In this document: in pieces, positions 30,520 to 38,882 of the stretch
Layout: each line of letters begins with the position of its first letter
Numbering within the stretch: the first letter of the stretch is position 1
Origin: Acidobacteriaceae bacterium
Lineage (GTDB): Bacteria; Acidobacteriota; Terriglobia; Terriglobales; Acidobacteriaceae
NCBI GenBank assembly: GCA_027307045.1
Contig: DAHUXR010000001.1
Span: forward strand, 56,706 to 120,705
Length of the DNA: 64,000 nucleotides
Reading direction: 5' to 3'
Made by a program: the position numbers and the translations under genes
Notes under the pieces: model-generated
Told to the model about the DNA's origin: nothing
What the model saw: only the letters and a program-made list of their open reading frames with translations
Databases searched by the model: none

Positions 30520-31470
30520 TCATGCCGGAGGCTGAATCTGCTGGCCTGATCGCGCTTCGATGGTCTTAATGATCTCTATTACCACCTGCTGAGGCGATTC
30601 GAGCTCAATCCGAAGCCCGGCTGTCAAAAGCGGGGAAAGTTGCCCGGCGAGCGTTCCCAGATTGATGAGGTCTTTTTCCGTGGTAATGAAGCTATCTGCG
30701 CCGGTTTGTTTTTTGAGCTGGAGCAGAAGGTCGATATCGCGCTGATTGTAGTGGTGATGGTCGCGGAAAGTGAGCGCCTCGGCGATATCCAGTTTTGATG
30801 ATTTCAGACCTTCAATGAACTGCCGGGGACGCGCAATCCCGGAAAATGCGATCAATTTTGCCATAGCGGCAGGCAGTTCAAGCACCCGCCGCGCATGCCA
30901 AATGCGCTTGGCTCCAACGGGTTGCGCCTGAGAATCGAACAGTACAACGGCGTCTGCTCTTTTTAAAGCGCTGAGAGGCTCACGCAAGCGGCCAGTCGGC
31001 AGCAAGGAGCCTGCCCGATCCTCGGCCGGCAGCAGGACAATGTCAAAGTCGCGATGCAGGCGGCGATGCTGAAATCCGTCGTCCAGCAGATGAAGCTTGG
31101 TGGAAAATTTCGCTTCGGCCAGAAGGCCAGCCTTGTATCTATCGGCACCCACAAGCACCGGGACGCGCAGCTTGCGGGCGATCAGAAGCGGCTCGTCCCC
31201 AAATTGCGCTGGTGGGCCACTGGGATCGACAACGGCAATTTCGGTGGAAGTGCGTCCGTATCCGCGAGAGAGGATGTCAAAGGTGATCCCGCGCTCTGCC
31301 AGCAACTCTCCCAGCGCGATTACGAAGGGAGTCTTTCCACTGCCGCCAACGGAGATGTTCCCAATACTGACGACCGGCCTCGCCAGTTTCTTCACCTGAA
31401 AAATGTGGCGATCATACAAGGCATTTCGCATCGCAACGCCTGCACCGAAAATGGCCGAGAGAGGATTCAT
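30520..31470 (-). CDS. lpxK: Tetraacyldisaccharide 4'-kinase
   Basis: VVSIGNISVGGSGKTPFVIALGELL; LHLLDDGFQHRRLHRDFDIVLL. Confidence 0.95.
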   Translation of the reverse strand: MNPLSAIFGAGVAMRNALYDRHIFQVKKLARPVVSIGNISVGGSGKTPFVIALGELLAERGITFDILSRGYGRTSTEIAVVDPSGPPAQFGDEPLLIARKLRVPVLVGADRYKAGLLAEAKFSTKLHLLDDGFQHRRLHRDFDIVLLPAEDRAGSLLPTGRLREPLSALKRADAVVLFDSQAQPVGAKRIWHARRVLELPAAMAKLIAFSGIARPRQFIEGLKSSKLDIAEALTFRDHHHYNQRDIDLLLQLKKQTGADSFITTEKDLINLGTLAGQLSPLLTAGLRIELESPQQVVIEIIKTIEARSGQQIQPPA

Positions 31471-32750
31471 TGGTCACGCTCTTGCCGCTTCAAAAGGGGG
31501 GCCAGCGCGTCCAGCGTACGATGCGTGGCTCCCGCATGTTTGGCAAATAACTCTTTCGCTAGGCGACCCATGCGCTGCCGTTTATCTGGGTGACTCAGCA
31601 ATGAGAGAAATTCAGAAGCGAGATTTTCACCTGTGACAGTCTCTACCGCGCCGCCTTGCTCAAAGAGGCTAACGATCTCGCGGAAATTAAAAGTATGCGG
31701 CCCCACCAGAATGGCAGAGCCGTACTGCGCGGGTTCAAGAATATTGTGCCCACCGGTAGGAACCAGACTGCCGCCCACGAAGGCGATGTCCGCCAGTTCA
31801 TAAACTGCGGCGAGCTCGCCAACGCTATCCAGCAGAAAGACGCCGCTGCGAATCGGTTGCGGCGCTTGCCAAAGGGTACGCCGCTGAAGAGCAAAACCCT
31901 CTGTCGAAATCAAAGCTGCCACTTTTTCAAATCGCTCAGGATGCCGCGGCGCCATGACCATTACGGCTTCGGGGAATTGCCCTTGGATCGCTTTGAAGGC
32001 CGTGAGCAGAGACTCTTCTTCGCCTTCAGCGGTGCTGCCGCACACAATCACCGGCGACCGATTACCGATTGCCGCGCGCAGTCCCGTAATCAATGCAGGC
32101 TGGGCATTCGGACGAATATCAAATTTCAAGTTGCCGCTGACTCGTACTCTTTCTGTCGACGCGCCGATTTCGCGTAAACGCTGAGCATCATCCGCGGTTT
32201 GCGCCAGAAACAGATCCACTTCTGACAGCACGCGGCCAAAGAACCATTTAAAGCGCCTGTAACGCGGAAAAGATCGGTCAGAGATGCGAGCATTCACAAT
32301 TGCCAGTGACGTCTGCCTCTTGCCCGCCAGATGGAGCAGGTTGGGCCAAAATTCGGTTTCAGCAATCACGATGAGTTGTGGTTTGAGTACGTTCAGATAT
32401 CGTCGCACTGCAAAGCCGAAATCGAGCGGCATAAAGAAAACGCGATTTTCACCAAAGCGCTGGCGCGCCAGCGCCTGGCCTGTGGCCGTGGTGGTCGAGA
32501 CAAAAATCTGCCGATCCGGATTTTGCGCCTGCAATTCGCTGATCAACTGACTCACCGCCAGAACTTCACCCACGGAAACGGCATGTACCCAGATGCAACC
32601 TGGCTGGGCGTCGTTCAGGCGGTTCGGCACAAAGCCAAGGCGTTCCGCCAGCCCGGAGCGGTATTTGCCCAGGCGGAGCATCTGAATGATCCACCAGGGC
32701 AGCGAGAGCAGCGCCGCGCAGGCCAGAAGCAAACTGTAGAAAACATACAT
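31467..32750 (-). CDS. waaA: 3-deoxy-D-manno-octulosonic acid transferase
   Basis: GCIWVHAVSVGEVLA; AETEFWPNLL; FVGGSLVPTGGHNILEPAQYG. Confidence 0.95.
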   Translation of the reverse strand: MYVFYSLLLACAALLSLPWWIIQMLRLGKYRSGLAERLGFVPNRLNDAQPGCIWVHAVSVGEVLAVSQLISELQAQNPDRQIFVSTTTATGQALARQRFGENRVFFMPLDFGFAVRRYLNVLKPQLIVIAETEFWPNLLHLAGKRQTSLAIVNARISDRSFPRYRRFKWFFGRVLSEVDLFLAQTADDAQRLREIGASTERVRVSGNLKFDIRPNAQPALITGLRAAIGNRSPVIVCGSTAEGEEESLLTAFKAIQGQFPEAVMVMAPRHPERFEKVAALISTEGFALQRRTLWQAPQPIRSGVFLLDSVGELAAVYELADIAFVGGSLVPTGGHNILEPAQYGSAILVGPHTFNFREIVSLFEQGGAVETVTGENLASEFLSLLSHPDKRQRMGRLAKELFAKHAGATHRTLDALAPLLKRQERDQ

Positions 32751-32815
32751 TGAGTGACTTTGGACATTCTATGGAAACAGCGCGGTTGTGCAAACCCGCC
32801 CCACGGCTGGATATA

Positions 32816-33466
32816 ATGAATTTTGTGAAAGCCGCCCGCATCACCCTTTTTGTCGTCCTGCTTGGCACGCTGCTTTTCAGCGAAAAGCATTTCAATCCTC
32901 CGCCTGCGAACCATGCCAGCACGTACCCGCTGCATGAGTCGCATAACGACGAGAAAGTTACGATCGCCGCCGATCCGGTGGACGCTCAGAAAATGTCCGG
33001 GGTGTTCAAAGAGAATTACTGGGAGCGTGGACTTTTTCCAGTGCGCCTGTTGATTTCCAATGACGGTGACCAGACGCTGATGCTTCAGGACCTGAAGATC
33101 GAATACATCACCGCGCGGCGGGACAAGTTGCAGCCGGCGAGCAATGAAGACATCTATCGCAAGTTCGTCAGGCCAAATCGCGCGGACCAGAGCCATCCTG
33201 GCATGCATCTGCCGTTTCCGGTGGGCAAGAAAAAAGAGGCAATCAGCAAGGACACGCGGGAAGAGTACGAGTCGGCACAGTTCGCCGCTGTTCCGGTGAC
33301 GCCGCATTCCACCCATGCCGGATATTTATTTTTTGACATGCAGGGAGATCCCCCGGAGCCGGGCGCGCATTTGTATGTTTCCGGCATCAAGGCCGGGACC
33401 AAGGAACTGTTTTATTTTGATATCCCCATGGACAAGCAGGCGGACCAGGCTCCGTCACCGAAATGA
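32816..33466 (+). CDS. Hypothetical secreted/membrane-anchored protein
   Basis: Coherent ORF with N-terminal hydrophobic segment (MNFVKAARITLFVVLLGTLLFSE); ORF opens at 32750. Confidence 0.65.
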   Translation: MNFVKAARITLFVVLLGTLLFSEKHFNPPPANHASTYPLHESHNDEKVTIAADPVDAQKMSGVFKENYWERGLFPVRLLISNDGDQTLMLQDLKIEYITARRDKLQPASNEDIYRKFVRPNRADQSHPGMHLPFPVGKKKEAISKDTREEYESAQFAAVPVTPHSTHAGYLFFDMQGDPPEPGAHLYVSGIKAGTKELFYFDIPMDKQADQAPSPK

Positions 33467-33494
33467 TCAGTAAGAATGGCCCTATAATTCTTCT

Positions 33495-34988
33495 ATGTCT
33501 GCCAGTCCAAAGCCTGCCGGCCCAACGCTTTCTTCAGCCTTGCGCGAGAAATATGAGCCGGTGATCGGGCTGGAGGTGCACGTCCAGCTGCTCACGCAGA
33601 CCAAGATTTTTTGTGGCTGTTCCACGCAGTTTGGCGCTCCGCCCAACACAAATGTCTGCCCGGTATGTCTGGGACTGCCGGGAGCGCTGCCGGTGCTCAA
33701 TAAGCGGGCAGTGGAATTTGCCGTGCTGGCTTCACAGGCGCTGAATTGCCAGGTGCGAGAGACATCAATCTTTGCCCGCAAAAATTATTTTTATCCTGAC
33801 CTGCCCAAGGGATATCAGATTTCGCAATTTGATAAGCCGCTGGCCGAGCGCGGATATATTGAGATTGCGCAGGCCGCCGGCGGAAGCAAGAAAATCGGCA
33901 TCACGCGGCTGCACATGGAAGAGGACGCAGGCAAGAGCATCCATGACGGTTTGGCCGATTCCAGCGTTTATACGTCGATTGATCTGAACCGCAGCGGAAC
34001 GCCGCTGGTGGAAATTGTAAGCGAGCCTGACATGCGATCGGCGGATGAAGCGTTTGAATATCTCACGCTGCTGAAAGAGATCATCCTGTATACCGGCGTG
34101 AGCGACTGCAACATGGAAGAAGGGTCGCTGCGCTGCGACGCCAACGTGAGCGTGCGCCCGCGTGGCCAGGAAAAGTTCGGCACCAAGGCGGAAATCAAGA
34201 ACGTGAATTCCTTCCGCTTCATCCGCGACGCCATTGAGTATGAGATTGACCGGCAGATTGAAGCGCTTGAAGCGGGCGAGCGCATTCAACAGGAAACGCG
34301 CCTCTATAACCCCCAGGAAGGACGGACGTATAGCATGCGCTCCAAAGAGCAGGCGCACGATTATCGTTATTTTCCTGAGCCTGACCTGTTGCCGCTGGTG
34401 GTGGATGCACGAATGCAGGAGACGATCCGCAAGACGCTGCCGGAACTGCCGGAAGCGCGCCGCAAGCGCATGATCGCCGACTATGGCATTACCGAGTATG
34501 ACGCACGAGTGCTGACGGTCACAAAGTCACTGGCCGACCAGTTTGAGGAAGCGGCCAAGGCGGCGAAGAATCCCAAGCGCGTAGCGAACCTGGTGCAGAG
34601 CGAGCTGATGGGACGTTTGAAAGCCAAAGGCGTTGAGATTGACCAGTCACCAGTTTCAATGAAAGGCGTTGCCATGTCGGCCGATCTGGTAGAGTCCGGC
34701 GCGATATCGAGCAAGATCCTCAAAGACCTTTATGATAAGGCGTTTGCTGCTGGAGAAGATTTCCCGGCGGTCTATGAACGGGAAAAGCCGCAGCAAATCA
34801 CGGATGTGACGGCTTTGGAGAAAATCATCGATGAGATCATCGCTGCCAATCCCAAACAGGTGGAGCAATACCGCGAGGGCAAGACGACGATCATAGGATT
34901 TTTTGTCGGCCAGGTGATGAAGGCGTCAAAAGGGCAAGCCAAGCCGGAACTGGTGAATGAGCTGTTGAGGAAGAGGCTGGGCAGGTAG
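33495..34988 (+). CDS. gatB: Aspartyl/glutamyl-tRNA(Asn/Gln) amidotransferase subunit B
   Basis: YEPVIGLEVHVQLLTQTKIFCGC; NVCPVCLGLPGALPVLN; MEEGSLRCDANVSVRP. Confidence 0.97.
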   Translation: MSASPKPAGPTLSSALREKYEPVIGLEVHVQLLTQTKIFCGCSTQFGAPPNTNVCPVCLGLPGALPVLNKRAVEFAVLASQALNCQVRETSIFARKNYFYPDLPKGYQISQFDKPLAERGYIEIAQAAGGSKKIGITRLHMEEDAGKSIHDGLADSSVYTSIDLNRSGTPLVEIVSEPDMRSADEAFEYLTLLKEIILYTGVSDCNMEEGSLRCDANVSVRPRGQEKFGTKAEIKNVNSFRFIRDAIEYEIDRQIEALEAGERIQQETRLYNPQEGRTYSMRSKEQAHDYRYFPEPDLLPLVVDARMQETIRKTLPELPEARRKRMIADYGITEYDARVLTVTKSLADQFEEAAKAAKNPKRVANLVQSELMGRLKAKGVEIDQSPVSMKGVAMSADLVESGAISSKILKDLYDKAFAAGEDFPAVYEREKPQQITDVTALEKIIDEIIAANPKQVEQYREGKTTIIGFFVGQVMKASKGQAKPELVNELLRKRLGR

Positions 34989-35102
34989 TCAATCAACAAA
35001 AATGCCCCCGATGCCGTCGGGGCGGACCTAAAGGGCGTTGCTCGCGTCCAGTAAATTGTCTTGCACCGCATTACACTGAAATATAGAATGTTACTCTGTA
35101 AT

Positions 35103-35342
35103 ATGGAAAAACAGACGATCAGTTTCCGGCTTGAGTCCGACAAAGTAGACGCGCTGGATGTGTTGGCGAAAGCGCTTGACCGCGACAGGACGTATCTATT
35201 GAATGAGGCCGTTTCCGCCTACCTGGATGTCCAACAATGGCAGTTGGAGCACATCAAAGCTTCCGTCAAGCAGGCGGATGCAGGCCGGTTGATTGATCAC
35301 GGCGAGATCAAAAAAATGGCGTCCCGTTGGCGCCGCAAGTGA
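35103..35342 (+). CDS. Ribbon-helix-helix antitoxin (CopG/RelB-like)
   Basis: EKQTISFRLESDKVDALDVLAKALDRDRTYLLNEAVSAYLD; overlaps the downstream toxin. Confidence 0.85.
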   Translation: MEKQTISFRLESDKVDALDVLAKALDRDRTYLLNEAVSAYLDVQQWQLEHIKASVKQADAGRLIDHGEIKKMASRWRRK

Positions 35343-35623
35343 AGATACGCTGGACGGCCGTCGCAGCAGACGACCTGAAGTCAGTGCGCGAATACTTAAG
35401 TGAACATGCGCCTGCGCGCGCAGATACCATCGTAGACCGGATTCTTTCCGGCATTGACGTTCTAGAGCAATATCCCAATTTAGGGCGTCAGGGCAGGCTG
35501 GATGGAACCCGCGAGCTGGTAATCACAGGAACACCGTTTATCGTTTTTTATCGCCTGCGAAAAAGCCCAGTCGAAATACTTGGTGTTCTCCACGCCGCGC
35601 GCAAGTGGCCTGACGCCCTCTGA
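35339..35623 (+). CDS. ParE/RelE-family toxin
   Basis: KIRWTAVAADDLKSVREYLSEHAP...LEQYPNLGRQGRLDGTRELVI...IVFYRLR; GTGA overlap with the antitoxin stop. Confidence 0.88.
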   Translation: MKIRWTAVAADDLKSVREYLSEHAPARADTIVDRILSGIDVLEQYPNLGRQGRLDGTRELVITGTPFIVFYRLRKSPVEILGVLHAARKWPDAL

Positions 35624-35697
35624 AGCAACGATCGTTCCTCACCGGCAAAAGAATTGGGAGGGAGGCACTTTCGCTCTGCCCACGATTGCAGAAAAAG

Positions 35698-36630
35698 CTA
35701 CTTGGTTATGTGCCCATGCGCATTCTTCGGGCCGCTGGGTTTGTTCTTCAGGCTGTCGTACAGAATCTCAATAAACATATCGGTCTTGATGAAACCCTGT
35801 CCCCAGGAATCCCATTTAGCCAGGACTTTTTCCTGCTTGAGTTGGTCGAGAGTTTTACCTTTCTTGATTCCGGCTTCGACTGCGGCTGAAGTCTCTTTCA
35901 ACACTGTGATGAATTTTTTCAGATCGTCTTTGGTCCCAAGAGGGCCGTGGCCGGGAATGATCTTCACGTCGTCGGGGACTTCGGCCAGGACTTTTTCGTC
36001 GCCGGCGATCATGCCCTGAACGCTGCCGCCGCTGTCGATATCGATGAACGGGAACATGCCGCCGTTAAAGAAATCGTCGCCCATGTGGACCACATTGGAC
36101 TGCTTGAAGAAGATCACACTGTCTCCATCGGTGTGGCCGTTGGGGAAATGGATGGCATGAATATCTTCGCCGTTCAGATGGACTGAGACATCGTTTTCAA
36201 AGGTGATAATGGGCAGGGCGTTCTTTTCCGCCGGCTTGGTTTCGCCGAAGCGGCTCTTGCCGCCGGTGGCCAGGCGCTTGCGCACGTTTTCCTGCGCCAC
36301 GATGGGGGCCTTTTCGCCAAAGTGTGGATTGCCGCCTGTGTGGTCTCCGTGCCAGTGCGTGTTCAACACGACTTTGACTGGTTTGTCGGTAATGCCTTTC
36401 AGCGCAGCTTCAATCTTGTCTGCGAGCGGCAGGAATTCATCGTCCACCATGACAATGCCGTCGTCGCCAACAGAGGCAGCGATATTTCCGCCCGCGCCTT
36501 CAATCATGTAAACGCTGCCGGCAACTTTCTGCACCTTCATTTCAACCTTGCTGAAATCCTGGCCCTGGGCAAAGGCGAGCATGGAGCCAAACAATCCAAA
36601 CATAGATACCGCAAGAATAATCTTCCGCAT
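35698..36630 (-). CDS. Secreted MBL-fold metallo-hydrolase (beta-lactamase-like)
   Basis: Signal peptide; THWHGDHTGG; HMGDDFFNGGMFPFID; IIPGHGPLG. Confidence 0.9.
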   Translation of the reverse strand: MRKIILAVSMFGLFGSMLAFAQGQDFSKVEMKVQKVAGSVYMIEGAGGNIAASVGDDGIVMVDDEFLPLADKIEAALKGITDKPVKVVLNTHWHGDHTGGNPHFGEKAPIVAQENVRKRLATGGKSRFGETKPAEKNALPIITFENDVSVHLNGEDIHAIHFPNGHTDGDSVIFFKQSNVVHMGDDFFNGGMFPFIDIDSGGSVQGMIAGDEKVLAEVPDDVKIIPGHGPLGTKDDLKKFITVLKETSAAVEAGIKKGKTLDQLKQEKVLAKWDSWGQGFIKTDMFIEILYDSLKNKPSGPKNAHGHITK

Positions 36631-36782
36631 CGTTGTTCCTCCCTCAGACGTACATAAGGCTTCGGCATTGGTGTGGTGAAACGGACAATCTTAGACATCA
36701 ACTGCACGGACTTCAAACTTAATCTGCAGATTGCGGATCGCTAAGTATCTGAATTGGAAATTATGGACGTCTCACCGATAGA

Positions 36783-38078
36783 ATGGCGGAAACAAATTCT
36801 GACGGAGGAAACATGCCGAAAGTCAAACACGTCTCGGCGAAAAATGGCGACGTGATCGTGCTGGTGGGCACCATGAAGGGCGCATTTGTGCTGCGCTCCA
36901 ACAAAGCGCGCAAGAAATGGGACGTAGGCGGCCCATACTCGATAGGTGCGCCGGTCTATGCCATGGCTTTTGACCAGCGCCAGGGACGCCGCAGGCTGTG
37001 GTGGGCACAGCAAAGCTTCCAGTGGGGCACGGTGCTGTGCTCGTCTGACGATTACGGCAAGACGGTGACAGAGCCGGAAGCTTATTCCGTGAAGTTCCCA
37101 GAGGAATCCAAGCTGACGCTCAAGAATATCTGGCAGATTACGCCCGGACGCAATGACGATCCTGACACGCTTTATTGCGGAGTAGAGCCTGCGGCGCTGT
37201 TTGAGTCGCGCGATGCGGGCCAGACATGGTCGCCGGTGGAGGGACTTCTTAATCATCCTCATCGCCCAAAATGGCAGCCGGGCGGCGGCGGGCTATGCCT
37301 GCATACGATTGTGCCGGACGCAACAAACCCAAGGCGCATGATGATTGCCATTTCCACGGCCGGCGCATACCGCACGGACGATGGCGGAGCGACGTGGCAG
37401 GCGCGGAACAACGGCGTAAGAGCAGAGTTTCTGCCGGACAAGCATCCTGAGTTTGGCCAGTGCGTGCACAAGGTTGTGCAACACGGTGACAGGCCGGAGC
37501 GATTGTTTCTGCAAAATCACTGGGGGCTTTATCGCAGTGACGACGCCGGCAATTCATGGAAGGACATTGCCAATGGAGTGCCGTCAGATTTTGGTTTTTG
37601 CATGGCCGCGCATCCGCACGATCCTGAGACGGTTTACATTGTGCCGATTGAGTCAGACCAATATCGCTGCACGCCGGAAGGCAAGCTGCGCGTCTACCGG
37701 ACAAAGAATGCGGGCGAAAGCTGGGAGCCGCTCACGCGCGGGTTGCCGCAGAAGAATGCCAATGAAACCGTTCTGCGCGATGCGCTCGCGACAGACACTT
37801 GCGATCCGGCAGGTGTTTATTTCGGGACCAGAAGCGGCAAGGTCTATGGATCAAGCGATGACGGCAAATCATGGCATGTGATTATTGAAGGCCTGCCGGC
37901 GGTTGTTTGCGTAAAGGCTGCATGGGTAGGCGACGACGGGAAAAACCTACCTCGTAGACACAGAGGCACGGAGAAGAGCAAGGCAGTCAAGAGCAAGGCT
38001 GGCAAGAGTCGATCTGCGCCGCGAAAGAAGGCTTCTGCAAAGTCCAAGAGCTCTGGTCGTGCGCGGGCTGCGAGATAG
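36783..38078 (+). CDS. BNR/Asp-box repeat (sialidase-like beta-propeller) protein with Lys/Ser/Arg-rich tail
   Basis: Repeated SxDxGxTW-type motifs (ESRDAGQTWSPV, RTDDGGATWQAR, RSDDAGNSWKDI, RTKNAGESWEPL, GSSDDGKSWHVI). Confidence 0.88.
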   Translation: MAETNSDGGNMPKVKHVSAKNGDVIVLVGTMKGAFVLRSNKARKKWDVGGPYSIGAPVYAMAFDQRQGRRRLWWAQQSFQWGTVLCSSDDYGKTVTEPEAYSVKFPEESKLTLKNIWQITPGRNDDPDTLYCGVEPAALFESRDAGQTWSPVEGLLNHPHRPKWQPGGGGLCLHTIVPDATNPRRMMIAISTAGAYRTDDGGATWQARNNGVRAEFLPDKHPEFGQCVHKVVQHGDRPERLFLQNHWGLYRSDDAGNSWKDIANGVPSDFGFCMAAHPHDPETVYIVPIESDQYRCTPEGKLRVYRTKNAGESWEPLTRGLPQKNANETVLRDALATDTCDPAGVYFGTRSGKVYGSSDDGKSWHVIIEGLPAVVCVKAAWVGDDGKNLPRRHRGTEKSKAVKSKAGKSRSAPRKKASAKSKSSGRARAAR

Positions 38079-38081
38079 CTT

Positions 38082-38363
38082 ATGCCGATTACGGTTCGCA
38101 TCCCTACGTATCTGGCTTCTTTTGCCGGTGGCCGCAATCTGCTTGCGATAAGCGGCTCACCGGCGACTGTCTCTGAAGCGCTCACAGCGCTGTGGCAAGA
38201 ATATCCCGGCCTGCGCGACCGGATTGTGGATGAGCAAGGCGCATTGCGCCAGCACATCAACATATTTGTGGGAGATGAGGCCATCCGCTTCGCCGAGGGT
38301 CTGTTGACAAAAGTGCCAGCCGATGCCGAAGTCCTGATTGTGCCTGCGGTGAGCGGCGGCTAG
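38082..38363 (+). CDS. MoaD/ThiS-family ubiquitin-like protein ending in GG
   Basis: PITVRIPTYLASFAGGRN...VNIFVGDE-like ..DAEVLIVPAVSGG* C-terminal diglycine. Confidence 0.9.
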   Translation: MPITVRIPTYLASFAGGRNLLAISGSPATVSEALTALWQEYPGLRDRIVDEQGALRQHINIFVGDEAIRFAEGLLTKVPADAEVLIVPAVSGG

Positions 38364-38680
38364 GAGGCCGAACGAAGGGCGCGTTCGATCGATGGTGTGA
38401 GTTTGATGGCTATGAAATGGTCTTCAGGATAGAGATAGTCCTCTCCCGATTCGTCCACCACCCGCAGCATTCCGAGCTTGATCGCGCTGGCGTCACTCCT
38501 AAGTTGGTAGATCTTGCGCAACTCCAGTGAGGCGGGATAGTCCTGGTTCTTGACGCAGATAACGTAATGGGAGCCCGCAGGGCCCTTTTTTCTAGGAGAG
38601 TAGCCGTTTGATTTTGATTTCTTTTCTGCCAATGCCGTGCGCCTCATACCAGTGGACTTCGCCTTGATGTATCGTACCAT
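38360..38680 (-). CDS. Conserved small protein of unknown function (SHYVICVKNQDYPASLELRKIYQL...VVDESGEDYLYP)
   Basis: Coherent domain; start codon unclear (TTG or ATG inside the upstream gene). Confidence 0.6.
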   Translation of the reverse strand: MVRYIKAKSTGMRRTALAEKKSKSNGYSPRKKGPAGSHYVICVKNQDYPASLELRKIYQLRSDASAIKLGMLRVVDESGEDYLYPEDHFIAIKLTPSIERALRSAS

Positions 38681-38831
38681 CAGAAAATTTGATTGGTGCA
38701 GTTCCTTTAAGTTTTCTCCGTCGGCCGCGACCGTAAACTTTTCTAAGCCGTTTGAGTTCCCGGATGGAACGGCCTGCAGAAATCAACTCAATTTCGGCAA
38801 TTTCCCCAATTATTTGAAAGTTCACTTCCAC
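38592..38831 (-). CDS. Conserved small protein of unknown function (IKFSDGTIHQGEVHWYEAHGIGRKEIKIKRLLS)
   Basis: Coherent 79-aa ORF directly upstream of and overlapping the previous ORF. Confidence 0.65.
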   Translation of the reverse strand: MEVNFQIIGEIAEIELISAGRSIRELKRLRKVYGRGRRRKLKGTAPIKFSDGTIHQGEVHWYEAHGIGRKEIKIKRLLS

Positions 38832-38882
38832 CTGGTCTGAATGTATTGAAAAGCTCTATCTTAGACCAATTGAATACGCCTT

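Noticed and set aside
35001-35025. CCCCGA-TGCCG-TCGGGG hairpin after gatB as terminator
   Set aside because: 6-bp stem without a following T-run; may be a repeat motif but not supportable as a terminator.
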